A DNA stretch of 64,000 nt from the NCBI RefSeq assembly GCF_032854445.1, contig NC_088304.1:5148001-5212000 (forward strand). Reading direction: 5' to 3'. The DNA is from Liolophura sinensis. Its lineage: Eukaryota > Mollusca > Polyplacophora > Chitonida > Chitonidae. The position numbers were made by a program, and so were the translations under genes. Under the pieces are notes generated by a model. The model was not told the DNA's origin. It was given only the letters and a program-made list of their open reading frames with translations, and did no database searches. Below, in pieces: positions 26,001 to 41,000 of the stretch (position 1 is the stretch's first letter; every line of letters starts with the position of its first letter).

Positions 26001-29000
26001 TCTGTTATAGGTCATCAGCACATGATCCAGATGTTTTGAGATTTTTTTCAAACAATACAGATGCTTATTACAGGTTTATATTTATATTTTTCAACATCTG
26101 TGTCATTAAAAAGAATAATAATATGAAACTGATAGGGACTAATAAATAATTGAGGAGTTTTGGAAATTTTATTATTGAGTCGTAAGTGATAATTCAGGCA
26201 AATCTGTTTTTCAGTCTACCTGATGTGATTTGGTCTTGAGACAAAATTTTGACAAAGATACTGTCCGCTGCCCATTGTTGCCATATAGGTATGAAAGTCC
26301 ATTGTTGCCATGCGGGTGTGGTGTTTATTTCCATGTAGGTTTTGCCTGTTGTTGCTGTCTTTGTTTGATAGTTTGTTGCCATCTTCATATGATAATCTGC
26401 TTGTTGCCATCTTCATTTGATAGTCTGTTTGTTGCCATCTTCATTTGATAGTCTGTTTGTTGCCATCTTCATTTGATGGTCTGTTTGTTGCCATCTTCAT
26501 ATGATAGTCTGTTGTTGCTATCTTCATTTGATAGTCTGTTTGTTGCCATCTTTGTGTGATAGTCCATTGTGACCATCTTTGTGTGTTAGTCTTTTGTTGC
26601 CATCTTCGTATGATAGTCTCTTGTTGCCATCTTCGTATGACATTGCTTTGTTGCCATTTTCGCATGACAGTCTTTTGTGCCATCTTTGTATGACAGTCTG
26701 TTGTTACCATCTTTGTGTGATAGTCCATTTCCTCCAGCCAATAAAAGAATCTGCATTATAAAAGTGTGTAAAATGAATCCCCTAAAGACTGAACATGACT
26801 TGGAATGCTTTTGTGATTTTCTGCCTGTTGAGGTTAACGAGCGTTTGATTATTGTTGACTAAGTCAGTTCTTCTGTTATGCAACCCTGGCCCTGTGAATT
26901 ATTTGTTGTCAACCTTTTGTGGTTTGTTTATTGTCTGTTTTATGCTGAATAGAAGATGTAAATATTCTGGGGCTGGGGAGGGAGGGGGTTGTTTTTAAAT
27001 GGAGAACATTTCCTGCCTTTAGAAATTTGACCATCCAAGCTGTGTCGCCTTTTGTTCATTCAACAAGCTTATTTCTGGATATGACTTATGAGCAATCTGG
27101 TAATGTAGTTCTCATGCACAACAGGCATAACTGTCAGTCCAGCTTGGACCCAAGCTGCCATTGCACTTGAAAAGGTGCATTTCTGTTTAAGATTGAACAC
27201 CTTGTTTGTCCCAGGGAAACCACCCTGGCAAAGCGGAAACTGGAGTTTGTCACTTTTTCTGTTGTCGTCTCTGTGTACACTGTTAACCCCAATGCTGGAA
27301 GCATCCTTAGGCTGATCACTTTTGTTGCATTAATTATTCACGCTCCTGCTCCAAATTGGCTACTGTGTTTGGTAGTTAACGAACAGGACCAGATTGCTTT
27401 TGCCACATGCAACTCTTCCCTTATCCAGCATTCTGTGTAATCCTCGCAGATTGCGAATGTTTCTGAAAATGTCTAGTCTGACAACACACCCTGAAAACTG
27501 TTGATCATACAAAAACTGCAAATCAACTTTTGCTTACAAGCTGCATTTTCAGGAAGCTGAAAGAAGGTCCTCTTCAGCTGTACATATTGTTATCCTAGCA
27601 ATTTTTCAGATGTTAAAGAAATCAGAAAGAAAAAAACTTTCAATTCATGCATAGACTGTTGCCATTTTTATTTATTGCTACAAGCTTAATACATACATAC
27701 ATACAAAACATTTATATATGGTTTGTGTTCATTATTGTAAATTGGGAGAGCAGGATTCAAGCCCAAGATAGTCGACAGCATATTAAACTACATGTTTAGT
27801 GCCTTCTTCAGCATCTTCTTCTGCTTCATGATTGGTTCTAGTTCCCCTAAACCCCAGGGCTAGGGACCGTATTATCGTGTTGAATTGAGATGGATACATG
27901 AACAGTTGTGATCGAAGCGCAGCTGAGATACATGTTTTTATTATCAATAACTTTATTCTGGCATGGTACACAATTTGAATACTGATTTCACTCGACCTTC
28001 CCACTTCATTGAAAAACTGTTGACGGCTTCTCTTTGCATGGTTCTGTCTTAATTTTCTACTTTATATTCTTCCTAAATAGTTCCTTGTTTGTTTGTGTGA
28101 GACATTGTTTTGGGAATTGGTGATTATTGATCTGGAGTGTCCATTTTGGTTGAAGGCTGGTATGTGAATGTCTGTTGAGGCTCTGAGATTCTTTATGATG
28201 CTCCTGTGAGTTAACATACTAATGAACAAGTATGTCTGCAATATGATGGTTGTCCATTGAGACAATGGCATAAACTTGTCTGTTGGTGTTTTCAGTATGG
28301 TGCTCCAGTGAGGCATCATATGGTTAAATGTGTCAGATGACTTCTTTGATGTTCCAGTTAGGCAGCACATGATTGAACATGTCTGATGCCTTCCTTATGC
28401 CGTTCCACTGAGGCAGCATATCATTGAGCTTGTCTGATGTCATTATGCTGTTCCAGTGATGCAGCGTATTGTTGAGCATGTTTGATGTCGTCATTATGCT
28501 GTTCCAGTGAGGCAGCTTATTGTTGAGCATGTCTAATGTCGTCATTATGATGTTTCAGTGATGCAGCATACTGATGAATATGTATACGTTTGGACTGCTC
28601 TCTGACAAATTGACATTGTGATAGTATAAAATTAACATTGAAAATGACTAAAGCCATAGGTTAAGAGAATGCATATTAAATCAGATTGAGGCAAATGAAT
28701 TTCAACAGTTTTTGAAAGGAAAACTTGTTTACTCTTTTGTAGTGTATGTTGTGCACAAAGGAGTACATCTGTTGCCTTGGATACAAAGTTAAATTTAGCC
28801 TTCATTTATGCAAATGTATTCTTTCTTGAAATTCTTAATATGATTGTTGAAATATTACTGCAGGCTGCTAGTTGGTATTCACTTTGTTGCCTACCTATAT
28901 GTGTAAAGTTATTTTATGATTAATATCATTTTTGCACAGATATAATAATCTTTGTCATCTGATATGGAGGAGGGAGGGGGGAATGCAAAATTGCATTTTC

Positions 29001-32000
29001 ATTAAATGGTTGTTATAATGTATGTAGTTATTACATGTAGATGGTGGTTATACTGGAGTCTTCACCCCATTGTTCTGCATACATATATATATACATACCT
29101 AGACTATGGCTGGCTAGAGGTTATTCCTGGGCTAAACCTCGCTGTTTTCCCCAAGGGACACAATCAATAAGCTTTGCAACAGAGTATAGTCCAGCCTGCT
29201 TTCCTGTCTGCAAACTGGGAAGGGGATTATGTAATATTTGGGGAAACACCAGGAGCTGGTAAGAGCCAGGTTACGCAATGTATGATTTGGGACTTGCGCT
29301 CTGTTCCCAAGATCTGTATAAGTGGTGGATGAACTGATGAGGCTATGCTTGGAAATGAACACTGTGTTCATGGACATATAACCAGGCACATACATATACA
29401 TTGATATAGGCTGCTTCTGGGTAGGGCTGATCAGCGTACAGTCTTCATCAAGGTGTATGTACGAGTATGCGTGCCGGAGTACAGCTCGAGCTGTCAATAT
29501 GCAGATAAGGGAGTGGTGGTCAGATATGCTGCAGGTCATTCTCAGAGACTGACCATTTGCTGCTATATTTGGCACCAGTTGACCGACCAAGAGGGTGCAC
29601 TTATCATGCGGTGAAGCCAAATATGAGGTATCTTTGCTGAAATTTTGTTCACATTTGGGAGAGAATTCAGGATGGAAGAGAATTCAGTAACCAGCTGAAA
29701 AACAGAAAGATTTTGCCCAAGTTTCTTGCTTTCTGAGGAATAATATTGGTAAGATTGGCATATTTAAGACTAATAAATGTTGGAGCAAGCTTTTAAATAG
29801 CTGTGACTGTTGTTCAGGTGCAAGCAGGATTATACATTTGTAATTATGGCAGTGATTGACTGCCATACGTTACCAAGCAGTTTTCTAAAGATTGCTTATC
29901 TTTAAAAAAAATATGCTTTTCTATTTTAATACTCATTTTGGTTTAATGTAGTTTTGATGTGCATGCATGTACGTATAACCTGACAGTGTGCCAGAAATGG
30001 AAAACAAAATCTGGTTTGTCTGCGCAGAAAATGCTTTCATTTGTTTTAGTGTCACAGTATATGACTATAATACACCTTGTAGATTAGCAGCCATTCGTCA
30101 CACATGTATGTTTGATTTTCCTTAGCTGCATGAACTTCACTGACCCGTTAGAAGTGAATAAAGGCAAATAAGCTTTCCTCAAGAGACTGGCCAGAACTGA
30201 ATGTAGTCATTCATGTTAATGCCTCAACATGCCCCCCTCCTCCCCCCAATAGGTTAATTCAATCCCCCCCCCCTTCCCCTTGACCATTCTACAGGCATTA
30301 CAAGTGGTGCAGCTGTATGTATAGGTGTAGTAAGTCCTCTCAACAAGCCCAGTCCCAGCAAAGCCAGCCACAGGCAAGGTAGACCCATAGCTTGGCAGAC
30401 AGAATCAGCTGACAGCTTTTGTTCCCCTGACAGACTATCAGCTGACTGTGCCGGCAGATTCCAGGTCAGTCAGACAGCTGAGTGAGTGAGAGAGAGAGAG
30501 AGAGAGGGTGGAGAGCATGAGAGAGCCAGGCTGCACAAACCAGGCTCCCCCCCCCCCCACCCCAGCAAAAGCTAGCTACACAGTTTGTGGACACACTGTC
30601 TGCTCTGAACCTAGCTTACCTCTGAGGGTCCAGCGAAGATGATCTTCTGATCAGTCTGACCCCACAGTGGGGGGTGCTAGTGGCCTAGCCAAAGAGGGGG
30701 AGGGAGATGTGACAAGAGGGTAGACAGCGCAGTAATTTGCCTACAGGTAGCCTATGGGAGCAGTCAAGCAACCAACTCAACCAATCAACCAGCCAGCCTG
30801 CCAGCCAGCCGGACAGATCACTGCCCAGTCAGCCCGACCTTGTGCAATCGCAACCTCCACATCTCGGTCGTTTTCGTTTTAGGGGCTTAAGCTTTGTGTT
30901 GCTGGAGAAGAAAATCCGTCTGTGGCTGGAGGAAATGCTTGTCGAATTAGATCAACCACCTCTTTTCCAAAAGAAAAGTTCAGACTTGGAGTGGAGACAA
31001 ATGGCTGTGAATAAACCGCAGCAAAGAAAAGGAAGTTTGGGAAGAGAGGGGCCGTACATTCTTGCCCCGTGTGTCAGGGGTTGACATGAGTACAGGTGTC
31101 CTTGTATGATGGATGGGCTGTGGGAGCAGGACAGGGGCTACAAGCTTGTCTGTCTGTCATTAAAACCACTGGCTACAGCATTTCCTCTAGGAACAGGCAT
31201 GTCTGTCAGAAAAGAGCCAGGTAAGTTCTCTGTGCAGTCACAATCTCTAGACATAATTACACCCACCACCCATTGCTCATGCTAATGTATGCCCTATAAA
31301 TAATCCTAGCATAAAGCAAATACCTAGACCAAATCAAGAGGTCACAGAGTCCTGGGAGTGGTGCGCAGTACCTGGTTATTATGAATGGGTGTGGGCCTCT
31401 CAACTGTAGCCTCAGTCTCCATCATACAGACCAAACAGACGAACTGTCACAGAAGTTCCTGTTTCTGTACCTGATCAGCAAAATGGCTGACTGACTGAAT
31501 GGTATTCTGTTTGCCATTGATGCAAGCAGGAAATGATGAACTGATATATCCTATTGAACTTAGTATTGTAGCGCTACACCCAGTAATGTCTAATTTAACA
31601 TTTTGTGCTTGGTCATGATATAGTCAGGACAATTATTATACCTGGAGAAAATGATCTCCTGAAGAAAAGACCCAGAAATATTTTCCCTGAAAAGTTTTGT
31701 TTCCATAATCCCAACTATATATGTATCAAAATAGCGTTTAAAGTTGCTTGATGTGTACCTGTGTCAGAAAAGTTGAAAAGTTTAGGTTAGTGCATAACCT
31801 AAACTGGCGTGTTACCTGTGGATGTTGGTGGAGGGTGGGGGGGCCTTCAGGCTGAGGATCTATGTAGCAACATTCCAAAGCGGAACATTCCAGACATGTT
31901 TCCCCGTCAGTGGCCCTGCTGTGTACATATGTGTTACATAAGGTGGCCAACTACACAGCGAGCTGTCCATTCTCACCAGAATCAGAAAATGTGTCTATTA

Positions 32001-35000
32001 TTTTTCTGTTTGTATGTTTATATTCTCTTGGTATTTGTGGGAAACATTTTACATGTCCTACGGTTTAGGTTTACATTGTAATGATGTAACAGAATCTTTA
32101 ATCAAGTTAATTACGCTATGGATAAAAGATGTGTAATGAAGTTTTAATTTCTAGTGCATGTTATTGCATGACCAAAATGTTACATACAAAGGTGAGATTT
32201 GATAAACTTACATTCACACTTCTCTTAGAATTGAAATATTTTGGAGTATACAGCATTAATCACCAGTCAAGTAATCAAATAAAAATATAGACTTGCTGTT
32301 CATAAGCACTGGTTGTCCTCTAGTTCATATGATAGACTGTGTTGCTTTTTATGTCCTTGTATCTGGGTGGTGAATGGGTTTGACGTAGGGGTGGGACATC
32401 TTGTGGTGTTATCAGCATGGCATTGCAGTGAGGCAGCAATAGGATAAATGGATGGGTGGGACTGGCACGTGTTCTTAGGAGATTAAGTGGTGACAACTAT
32501 ATTGACGAAAGTAGTCTTTTTTTTTTTGTGGAATTTTGTAGCTTCCTGATTTTCCTGGGGGGAGGGGGAATAATACATGCATACATCTACATGGCTGAAT
32601 TCAGGGGGTCAAGTTCGACGAATCAAGTTTCAAATCCCATGGTGACTTTGTCTGTGAGGTGAGTTATAGTATCAGGGTGTGTATGCCTTATATATCTGTC
32701 TTATCATAGCTGTTTGGATCGTTAAGAACATTATAATATAAAGTGAACTACATATACATGTATATAGGAAAGGTCTGAGGTATGGGAATCTATTTAAGCC
32801 TCATGTGACATACTTTCTGACCTGGAGATACAGGTCTGTGTAGGGGTCATCAGATCTGTAATACAATCCAGTAGGGAGGGTGGGGGAGACTTAGATTGGA
32901 TAGTGGAGGGGAGGGCCATGAGTAAGATAGAGGGAATAGTTTTAGTATCAGCTTAATAACCTAGCTCTAGAATGGTCCCACACTTCTGCAGGAAATGTTC
33001 AACCCTAGTCTGTTAATAGACACTGTCCACAGAATGGAGAGTTGAGGAGCTTTAGCCTAAACACAGGGAGAAGACCCCATGCCCCAAGGCCACCTAAGGT
33101 GCTTTAAATGGTAGAGTACATCTACACTGACACTGGCTTTTTGTCAAAGCATAAAGCTTTACTGCTTTAATTTTTTAACAATTATATGTTTATGTTTTGT
33201 AAACAATTATGAATTTCCCATTCTTTAGGCTAGATACAAAACAAGCAGTTGTTTTCATTACAGCCTGAAAAGTTGAACGAATGTCGTTTGTATGAATTGG
33301 GCCTTAATTCGGGGTTTAGTTTTGTTTGTCAGTTTTGTTTGTTTTGGGCATGTTGGTGATGAACTTCAAGCACCTAGAGTTTCAAGCGTAGATATTTGTG
33401 GACATATTTTTTTTCTGATATAAGTCAATCGAACTGCCTCTCTCTGGACCAGGTATATTACTCAGGTTCTTTCAGTTTCATTTCAAATGTGTGCATGCAG
33501 GAATTGTGTGTTTATATAAAGCTGCATGTGTTGTCTGAAGATAAATGTTGTTACATATGAACATATTACACTTTATTTTTAAAAACTAAGAGAAGTGTGA
33601 ATGTAAGTTTAACAAATGTGTCTAGTCAACTCATTCTACCCACTGCCTCACTCCCACCCCCCACTGTTCATTTCGTGTTCAAGACCCCCAAGAGGTTTTA
33701 GGGAGGAAGTAGATCTATTTGATTTCACCAAAGAACCAGTGAGTATGAGTATATACATGCACATGTTGTATTCACATGTAAATCTCATTTGATTTTGAAT
33801 GGACAGATAAGGTTTGTATGGGGCACATTCTAACTTCTGCCCAGTCTGAGTACACTGGCACTGACAGCTCTTTGATCAGGAGGGGCTGAATGACCTGTCA
33901 TTTAATCTGTGTCAATCAATCAGACTGTCGTGGCTTACACATCCTGTTCCCTTAGTTGATAGAAAATAAATTCCGGAGATACATTATGCAGATGGCCTGA
34001 AGCATGTTGATATCTGATCGGGAACAATTAAGATAGTGCATAGCAGTATATTGTTCTGTATAAAGATATTGTAATCTTATTTCGTGTCTATGTATATGGG
34101 GAGATAACCTGGAACCGTCTGTCTGCCTTTCTGTCCGGGATTTTGTCCTTGCATGTCTGCGTTTCTGTCCGTGGGATTTTGTCCTTGCATGTCTGCGTTT
34201 CTGTCTGTGGGATTTTGTCCTTGCATGTCTGCCTTTCTGTCCGCGGGATTTTTTCCTTGCATGTCTGCCTTTCTGTCCGCGGGATTTTGTCCTTGCATGT
34301 CTGCCTTTCTGTCCGCGGGATTTTGTCCTTGCATTTCTACCTTTCTGCCCGCAGGATTTTGTCCTTGCATGTCTGCCTTGCTGCCTGCGGGATTTTGTCC
34401 TTGCATGTCTGCCTTTCTGTCCGCGGGATTTTGTCCTTGCATGTCTGCCTTTCTGTCTGCGGGATTTTGTCCTTGCATTTCTGCCTTTCTGCCCGCGGAA
34501 TTTTGTCCTTGCATTTCTGCCTTTCTGCCCGCAGAATTTTGTCCTTGCATGTCTGCCTTTCTGCCCGTGGGATTTTGTCCTTGCATCTCTGCCTTTCTGC
34601 CCGTGGGATTTTGTCCTTGCATGTCTGCCTTTCTGCCTGTGGGATTTTGTCCTTGCATGTCTGCCTTTCTGCCCGTGGGATTTTGTCCTTGCATGTCTGC
34701 CTTTCTGCCCACAGGATTTTGTCCTTGCATGTCTGCCTTTCTGCCCGCGGGATTTTGTCCTTGCATGTCCTACCAAACTTCTGTGTTGATTCTGATGAAA
34801 TTTACATGTGCCATCCATCTTGCCTTTTATCTGAACTTGTGCATGCTTTTGGATGCGACATCCCCACTTAGCACTATGTGTAACAGTGCGACATCCCCAC
34901 TTAGCACTATGTGTAACAGTGCTTTAGTACTGTATTTGACCTAAAATTTCATCCACAAGTAAGATACTCATTTTGCCGGGTTAAGCAAGGCCTTCGGAAC

Positions 35001-38000
35001 TTAGAAAGGGGTTTTGAGAGTTATTTATTTTTTAAGATTGGGTGATATCCTTAGAGAAGAATGCGAGGTTCTGCACCAAAATGAATATTTTATTAAACTT
35101 TTTTAGCGTCTAAAAATGCACTTTTTCTGGTGAAATGTTTAGGTCAAATATATTATATGTAGTGAACCTTACAAGTTTTATGATTTGGCTGTGAACATTT
35201 TTAGAAAAGAATCATTGAGAACCTGTCAACCATACAAAAATTGTCATGGCACCGATATGTTTTATAATTATATTACATATGTATGTTTTAACACTAACTT
35301 ATCTTTGCAAAGTTTTTCAAAGAGCTTGCGGAGTCTCCGTGGCTCAGTTGGTTAGCGCACTAGTGCAGTATAATGACCCAGGAGCCTCTCACCAATGGGG
35401 TCGCTGTGAGTTCAAGTCCAGCTCATGTTGGCTTCCTCTCCGGCCATACATGGAAAGGTCTGCCAACAACCTGTGGATGGTCGTGGGTTTCCCCCGGGCT
35501 CTGCCCGGTTCCCTCCCACCATAATGCTGGCCGCCGTCCTGGAAGTGAAATATTCTTGAGTATGGCGTAAAACACCAAATAAATAAATAAATCAAAGAGC
35601 TGGCAGTTTTTGATACCTCTCCTGGTGTCTTTATGTGGCAAACTTGTGGACTGGACATTCTTCTTTAAAATAGCGTTACAGTTAGGCAGCACTAGGTAAA
35701 CATCCTGGCATCATGTAAATTCATTGAGAAATAGTCAATGTGACTTGAATTAATATATGCACGTACATCACATGTTTGATATGTTTTTTTCATCTGTGGT
35801 TAGTTTATCATTAAATGAAGTAAAAAATGCTTTGATCGTTGAATTAATCTTTGACTACAGTATTTCACATGAATTTTAACATTTTTCAAGTGACACATTT
35901 TCTCTGATTCGGATTGATTCATGCACCTTATTGTCTCACTAGGGAGTTTTTTGTGAAAGTTTAATTGATTTCTTGTTTGAAAAACAAAATGTCTTGACTG
36001 CTAAAGTATCATTTGAAGGCATTAATGTGCTTCTGAAAGTGCACTTTTTACATACCAAACCAGTCAAAATACATTGTCAATAATTTTGTGCATTGCATTT
36101 GACAAGTTAATGAAATCCCTGGCAATCCACTATGTCCTATTCCTGTCTGAGATATGTTTCAGAAAGTGGTCAGTTAGCTCAAAGCAACTTAACTTTGTCT
36201 CTGAAGTCAGTGGAAACAAAGCTGTTAGAGCATTTAAAAATGAGAATTTCTGGGGGCTCTATAGAAATTGTTCTACATTTTGTTCATCCTTAAAGGTTTA
36301 CAAGAGCTGAATCAGCTGTTGGTAAAATAAAGATGTTTTTAATCTTCAAGATATTGTCAGAACTCTCAGCAAGTTGCCTTCAGACTTCCTGTTTTAAGAA
36401 AAAACAAGATGGCCTCCAGGCATTGTTGACTTCCTGTTTGTCATCCAGCACCTGTGGCCTGGCTAGGGATTACAACAGATCCTGTCCATTCTCCCTGTAG
36501 CAACAGCGTCTTAACAGTTACATGCTGGCAGATTTATTGTTGTAATATCCTCAGAGGATGACACAAACTTCAAATTTAAAGTTTTGATGAACTGCTTCAT
36601 TCTGGTTTAAAAAGTTAATTTTGTTTGCCAGATGTTTTTGTCTTAACAGCTTTTTGTCAGATGTAAAAACTTTACATGTTTTTCTGCCCTTTTTTTCACA
36701 CCACAATCGTTTCTAGTTCTGTCTACATTCTCTTGATCAGTGTTCAAGAGATGTCATAATTCATAGAAGTGAGATTCTTTACATTGACTGTAGATATAAT
36801 CTTTTTTTTATATGTTTAACACTGTGATTGTATTTAAATTATTTCAACCAAATTTGTTGTAATAGATTCATTATCACTCATACATGTACATTCATTATCA
36901 CTCATACATTCATTATCACTCATACTTTCATTATCACTTATACTTTCATTATCACTTATACTTATACTTTCATTATCACTTATACTTTCATTATCACTTA
37001 TACTTTCATGTTTGTGATATGCTCCATGAATGATTTGGTGAGGATGAATCTCTCATTGACTTGGGTTTGTTATCTTTTAAGGTAATCTGAAGTTTCAGTT
37101 TGAATTCTTGTGAAATTCTTCATTCAACAGATTTCCTTCTGAATTTGACCTAAAATTTTGTTCATGATTTACGTCACTAGGTCTGCCTGATGAGTTTGAT
37201 TTTGATCCTAGTGACCTTAGAAAAGCGTTTTAAGGTTTGTTTGGAAGTTAAGATGATGAGGATCCTTAGGGGGAAAAATGTAAGTTTTAACACAGAGTAA
37301 TATTTCACAACCTTTTTATTTACTTGTAAAAACACAATTTTTTGAAGTTTTAGGGCAAATACAGTAATTAAAGTTGTTTGTTGAATACTGATGGAATTAG
37401 CCAGCTGTGAAAATTTGTCTTGTAGGTGCATTCTCATTTCTGTGCATGCATAGGTGATAAAAGTCTTCATTTAAGACCCTGCGGTGTAGACGTACGTTAT
37501 ACTTACGCAATCAAACACATAGCTGTGTATGAGACCAGAGCTCTCATTGGGCCGTTTCACACGGTGTCACTCTCAGGGTTAAAATTAGAAAACAAAAATT
37601 ACAAACGGGCTGCCTATGTGATCTGTGCATTGAAACAGATACTTGTGCACCAGCCATCAACCAAAAATTGATGTTCCAGGTCAATAATCACAAGACCAAT
37701 TCCCAAAACAACATTTAATACAAACCGCTAAAGAACTAAGAAAATATAAACAGTACTTTTTTATAACCCTTTTTGGTGCACTGGCAAATAGATGGGTGTA
37801 TATGTGCTCCTAGACACTCCAGCCCCCATGCTGTTTTGTCCAAGGCTTTAGGATTCCTTTGTTTTGATGCCATCAGACTATCACAATTCTGAACCTTGGG
37901 TCAGACTGGTGATGTCTCTTAACAGGGTTTACATGAAGTTGTTACAGATACAAATTTTGTGTGATGGACAAAGGACAGATAGCTGAAAGCCAGAACATGA

Positions 38001-41000
38001 ATACCTTGGATTGTGAGTTGTGAAATTTGAAGAACAATAGCTATCAATTTAGAGTCCATATACCGTGATATTTTTGGCAAAAGAATAAATTCGCACAAAT
38101 CCAGTGGAATTTTGTGCCATTATGTTATAGCCCAGATTACTTGTCACAGAATATGTCAGCCTCATCTGCCCATACATTACAGGTGGCTTTATAACTTTTT
38201 TCAAATTTTAGAATCATTTTAACTCTATAAATAGCACAGGTACGTGTCAGATATTCACTGAATGGCTATAATTTGAGCTATTCTTGGTAAATATAAAACA
38301 TTTTATGTTATTACCGAATATGGATTTTTTGGCCAAAAATCTCTAGTGTAAGGTAATTTAGGTACATGTAACTCGCCATTGAAGACTTCTATGGTAGTCA
38401 GGTACACTTGGAATGTAACCCATATGAGAAGAGCACGTGTTTCCTGAAATGCTTTTATATTACAGGACATTTAATTACAATAAAAAAGATGCATATTTGT
38501 CAACTACTGTATTTCACTTAAAAATGGACTTTCAGAAGCACATCAGGTTGTGAAAAAGAACTTTTTCTAATAACAAATGTCAAAACTGAAATAGTCATTT
38601 GTTTGAAAAAGAAACCGCATATTCTGTTGTCCCATTTGTATGTTGTAAAAGGTCTGTGGTTACTTTCCATTGCACCCAACAGCATCTTAAAAATTTTAAA
38701 TGTAAAAAAAAAATTTACAGGTGTTAATGAGATTATTTAGTTGTCAGTTCAATTAAACATGCATGTGTATGATTGCTAAATGTCATTAAAGCCTGTGGTT
38801 ATGCCTGAATAGTCTCACTGAAAATGTGCCGTGGGTAATTCTGCACATTCTGCAGGTGTATATTCTGTAATACTGTAAAGAAGTGTTTCATATTTGTTTC
38901 TCTAGCTCTCTCCACAAACCCAGATGTTTTGTAGTGACTTTAACTTCATATAAGTGTTGTAATTTGGTCAAGATCTTAATCACCAGCTGCAGACTTCAGC
39001 AATTTGGAGATTTGACTTCATGATTCAGCCAGTCAAGCCAATTTTGTGTCTTATGATATCCCAATACCTGAAGTTCATGATACTTTCAGTTGTGCTGTGC
39101 ATTTTAATGTGCTTAGTTATTAAGTACTGTATGTCTGTATTCAGAGATCAGACGATCGCATGTCTTGATTCGTGTTACTCAGGTTTTTACTGCTCTTGCA
39201 GGCGAACTACAACGTGCGTCAGCTGATCTATAAATAGGAAAACCGGCCAGTCAGCTAACATTGTAGTCTGCTTAACCGGCCAGCTCGCTACAACATGCAT
39301 GTTACGTGTGCAGCTGCCAAACCGCATTGCACTATTGTGTATTTGCATTAGCAATCTTCAAGGTGCTTCTAATGCAATTGACATCTGATTTGAACAAGGA
39401 GACCCTTATGCTGCTTATTCACTGCATGTATGTTGGTTCTTGTTTTTTTGTTTTTTTTTTTTTTGTCAAAGGCCTTCTTGCATTCAGAGAAATGTAATCA
39501 CCTGCATCATCTAGCTGCTTATATCAGTGAAGAAACGCTGGCAGAATATACAAGTAGATGGATTTTGCTGCTCGATGTTTGTAGTTTCTAGACAGGCTAA
39601 AAATATTGTGAATAAATTATACTTGAATTACTGCATATAATCAGGTGTTAGGAGATGGCAAGCATTTTAATTGTCCTGAAGCTAAATTAATCAGTCAGGT
39701 GTTGTTTTATAGCTGTTTAATTTGGATCATAATATATTAATAAAAACCAATATTTTTTTTTTCTTCTATGAATACACAAAATTATATTTATTAAAAAAAT
39801 GAATGTTTGAATTTATTTGTAGTGAATTATGCTTATCTGATCTCATCACACCTGTAGTCCGTAGGTACTTTGGTTTAAAAGTTCATGTATATATATTATT
39901 GTCGACATTGTAATTTTAGCGTGCTACATACGTTGGGATTCCTAATGAATTAACTTCATTGTGAAACTCCCCCTTACGTAGACTTAATAGTGAAAACTCT
40001 TCAGTGTTCTTAGACCTTGCTTTCAGAATATGTTGCAGGTTACACGTATAATCCTATCATAATAATTTTAAGAATTGTGTTAATTATTGAAGAACAGCTT
40101 AGGTTAGGAGAGTGCATGCAGAAATCTCATTTTGTGTTGGTTTCTTTTCTTGATTTGCTTGAAAGATATTTTGTGGTCACTGTTCAGTAGCTTTCTAATC
40201 CAGCAGAAAAATAGTACCACAAATACATTTTGGACAGAGGACCAGACTAATCAAACAACTGGCTCTGACTTTTCTTATGCGTTCAGTGCACATGTATGCC
40301 TTTAAGGCACTCACCACTACAAACTGTGAAAAGATGACCCAGGAAATTCACCCAGGGAACATGAGCCTTTGGCTTATGAATGAGAATGTATTCCACTAAT
40401 TGGTACGGAATGATTACTTTCTGTTAGGTCAAGTCATCCTCCATACGAGAAATTGTTTTTGGGTAGAGCAATAAAAAGTCAGTATGTACTTTATGACTGA
40501 CAAAACTGTTACAGGCTTATTTGATGAAGAGCCATGCGATCTGTGATGAGATCACAGAAAGTTAATTTGTTTATTTATTTGATTGGTGTTTTACGCTGTA
40601 CTCAAGAATATTTCACTTATATGACGGCGGCCAGCATTATGGTGGGTGGAAACCAGGCAGAGCCCGGGGAAAACCCATGACCATCTGCAGGTTGCTGCCA
40701 TACCTTCCCACATATGGCCGGAGAGGAAGCCAGCATGAGCTGGACTTGAACTCACAGCGACCCCATTGGTGAGAGACTCCTGGGTCATTATGCTGCGCTA
40801 ATGTGCTAACCAACTGAGCCACGGAGGCCCCACAGAAAGTTAATAATGGATTTCTTGTCATATAGCAGATATGTATGACATGTGATTGGATGAAGGATTT
40901 ATTTCTACCTCTGTCATTGAGGTTATACTTTTGCTGCCATTTATTTGTCCTGTTACACACAGGTTGGTCTTTGGTTATGAAGACCTGCCGGCGATCTGGA

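Noticed and set aside
30737-31084. 115-codon open frame in the GC-richer island
   Set aside because: It is a Ser/Gln/Pro-rich product with no recognised domain, ending before the good donor at 31220. It was kept only as part of the possible promoter region.
33952-34944. Open frames of 229-288 codons on both strands
   Set aside because: They are by-products of the 36-bp array. Coding evidence is equal on both strands, which argues against a gene.
35340-35419. A tRNA gene
   Set aside because: The A- and B-box-like motifs are too far apart and belong to a SINE with a core, A-rich tail and target-site duplication.
38223-38234. TATAAATAG at 38.2 kb as a promoter
   Set aside because: It is an isolated TATA-like string in AT-rich sequence; several similar strings occur in the window.
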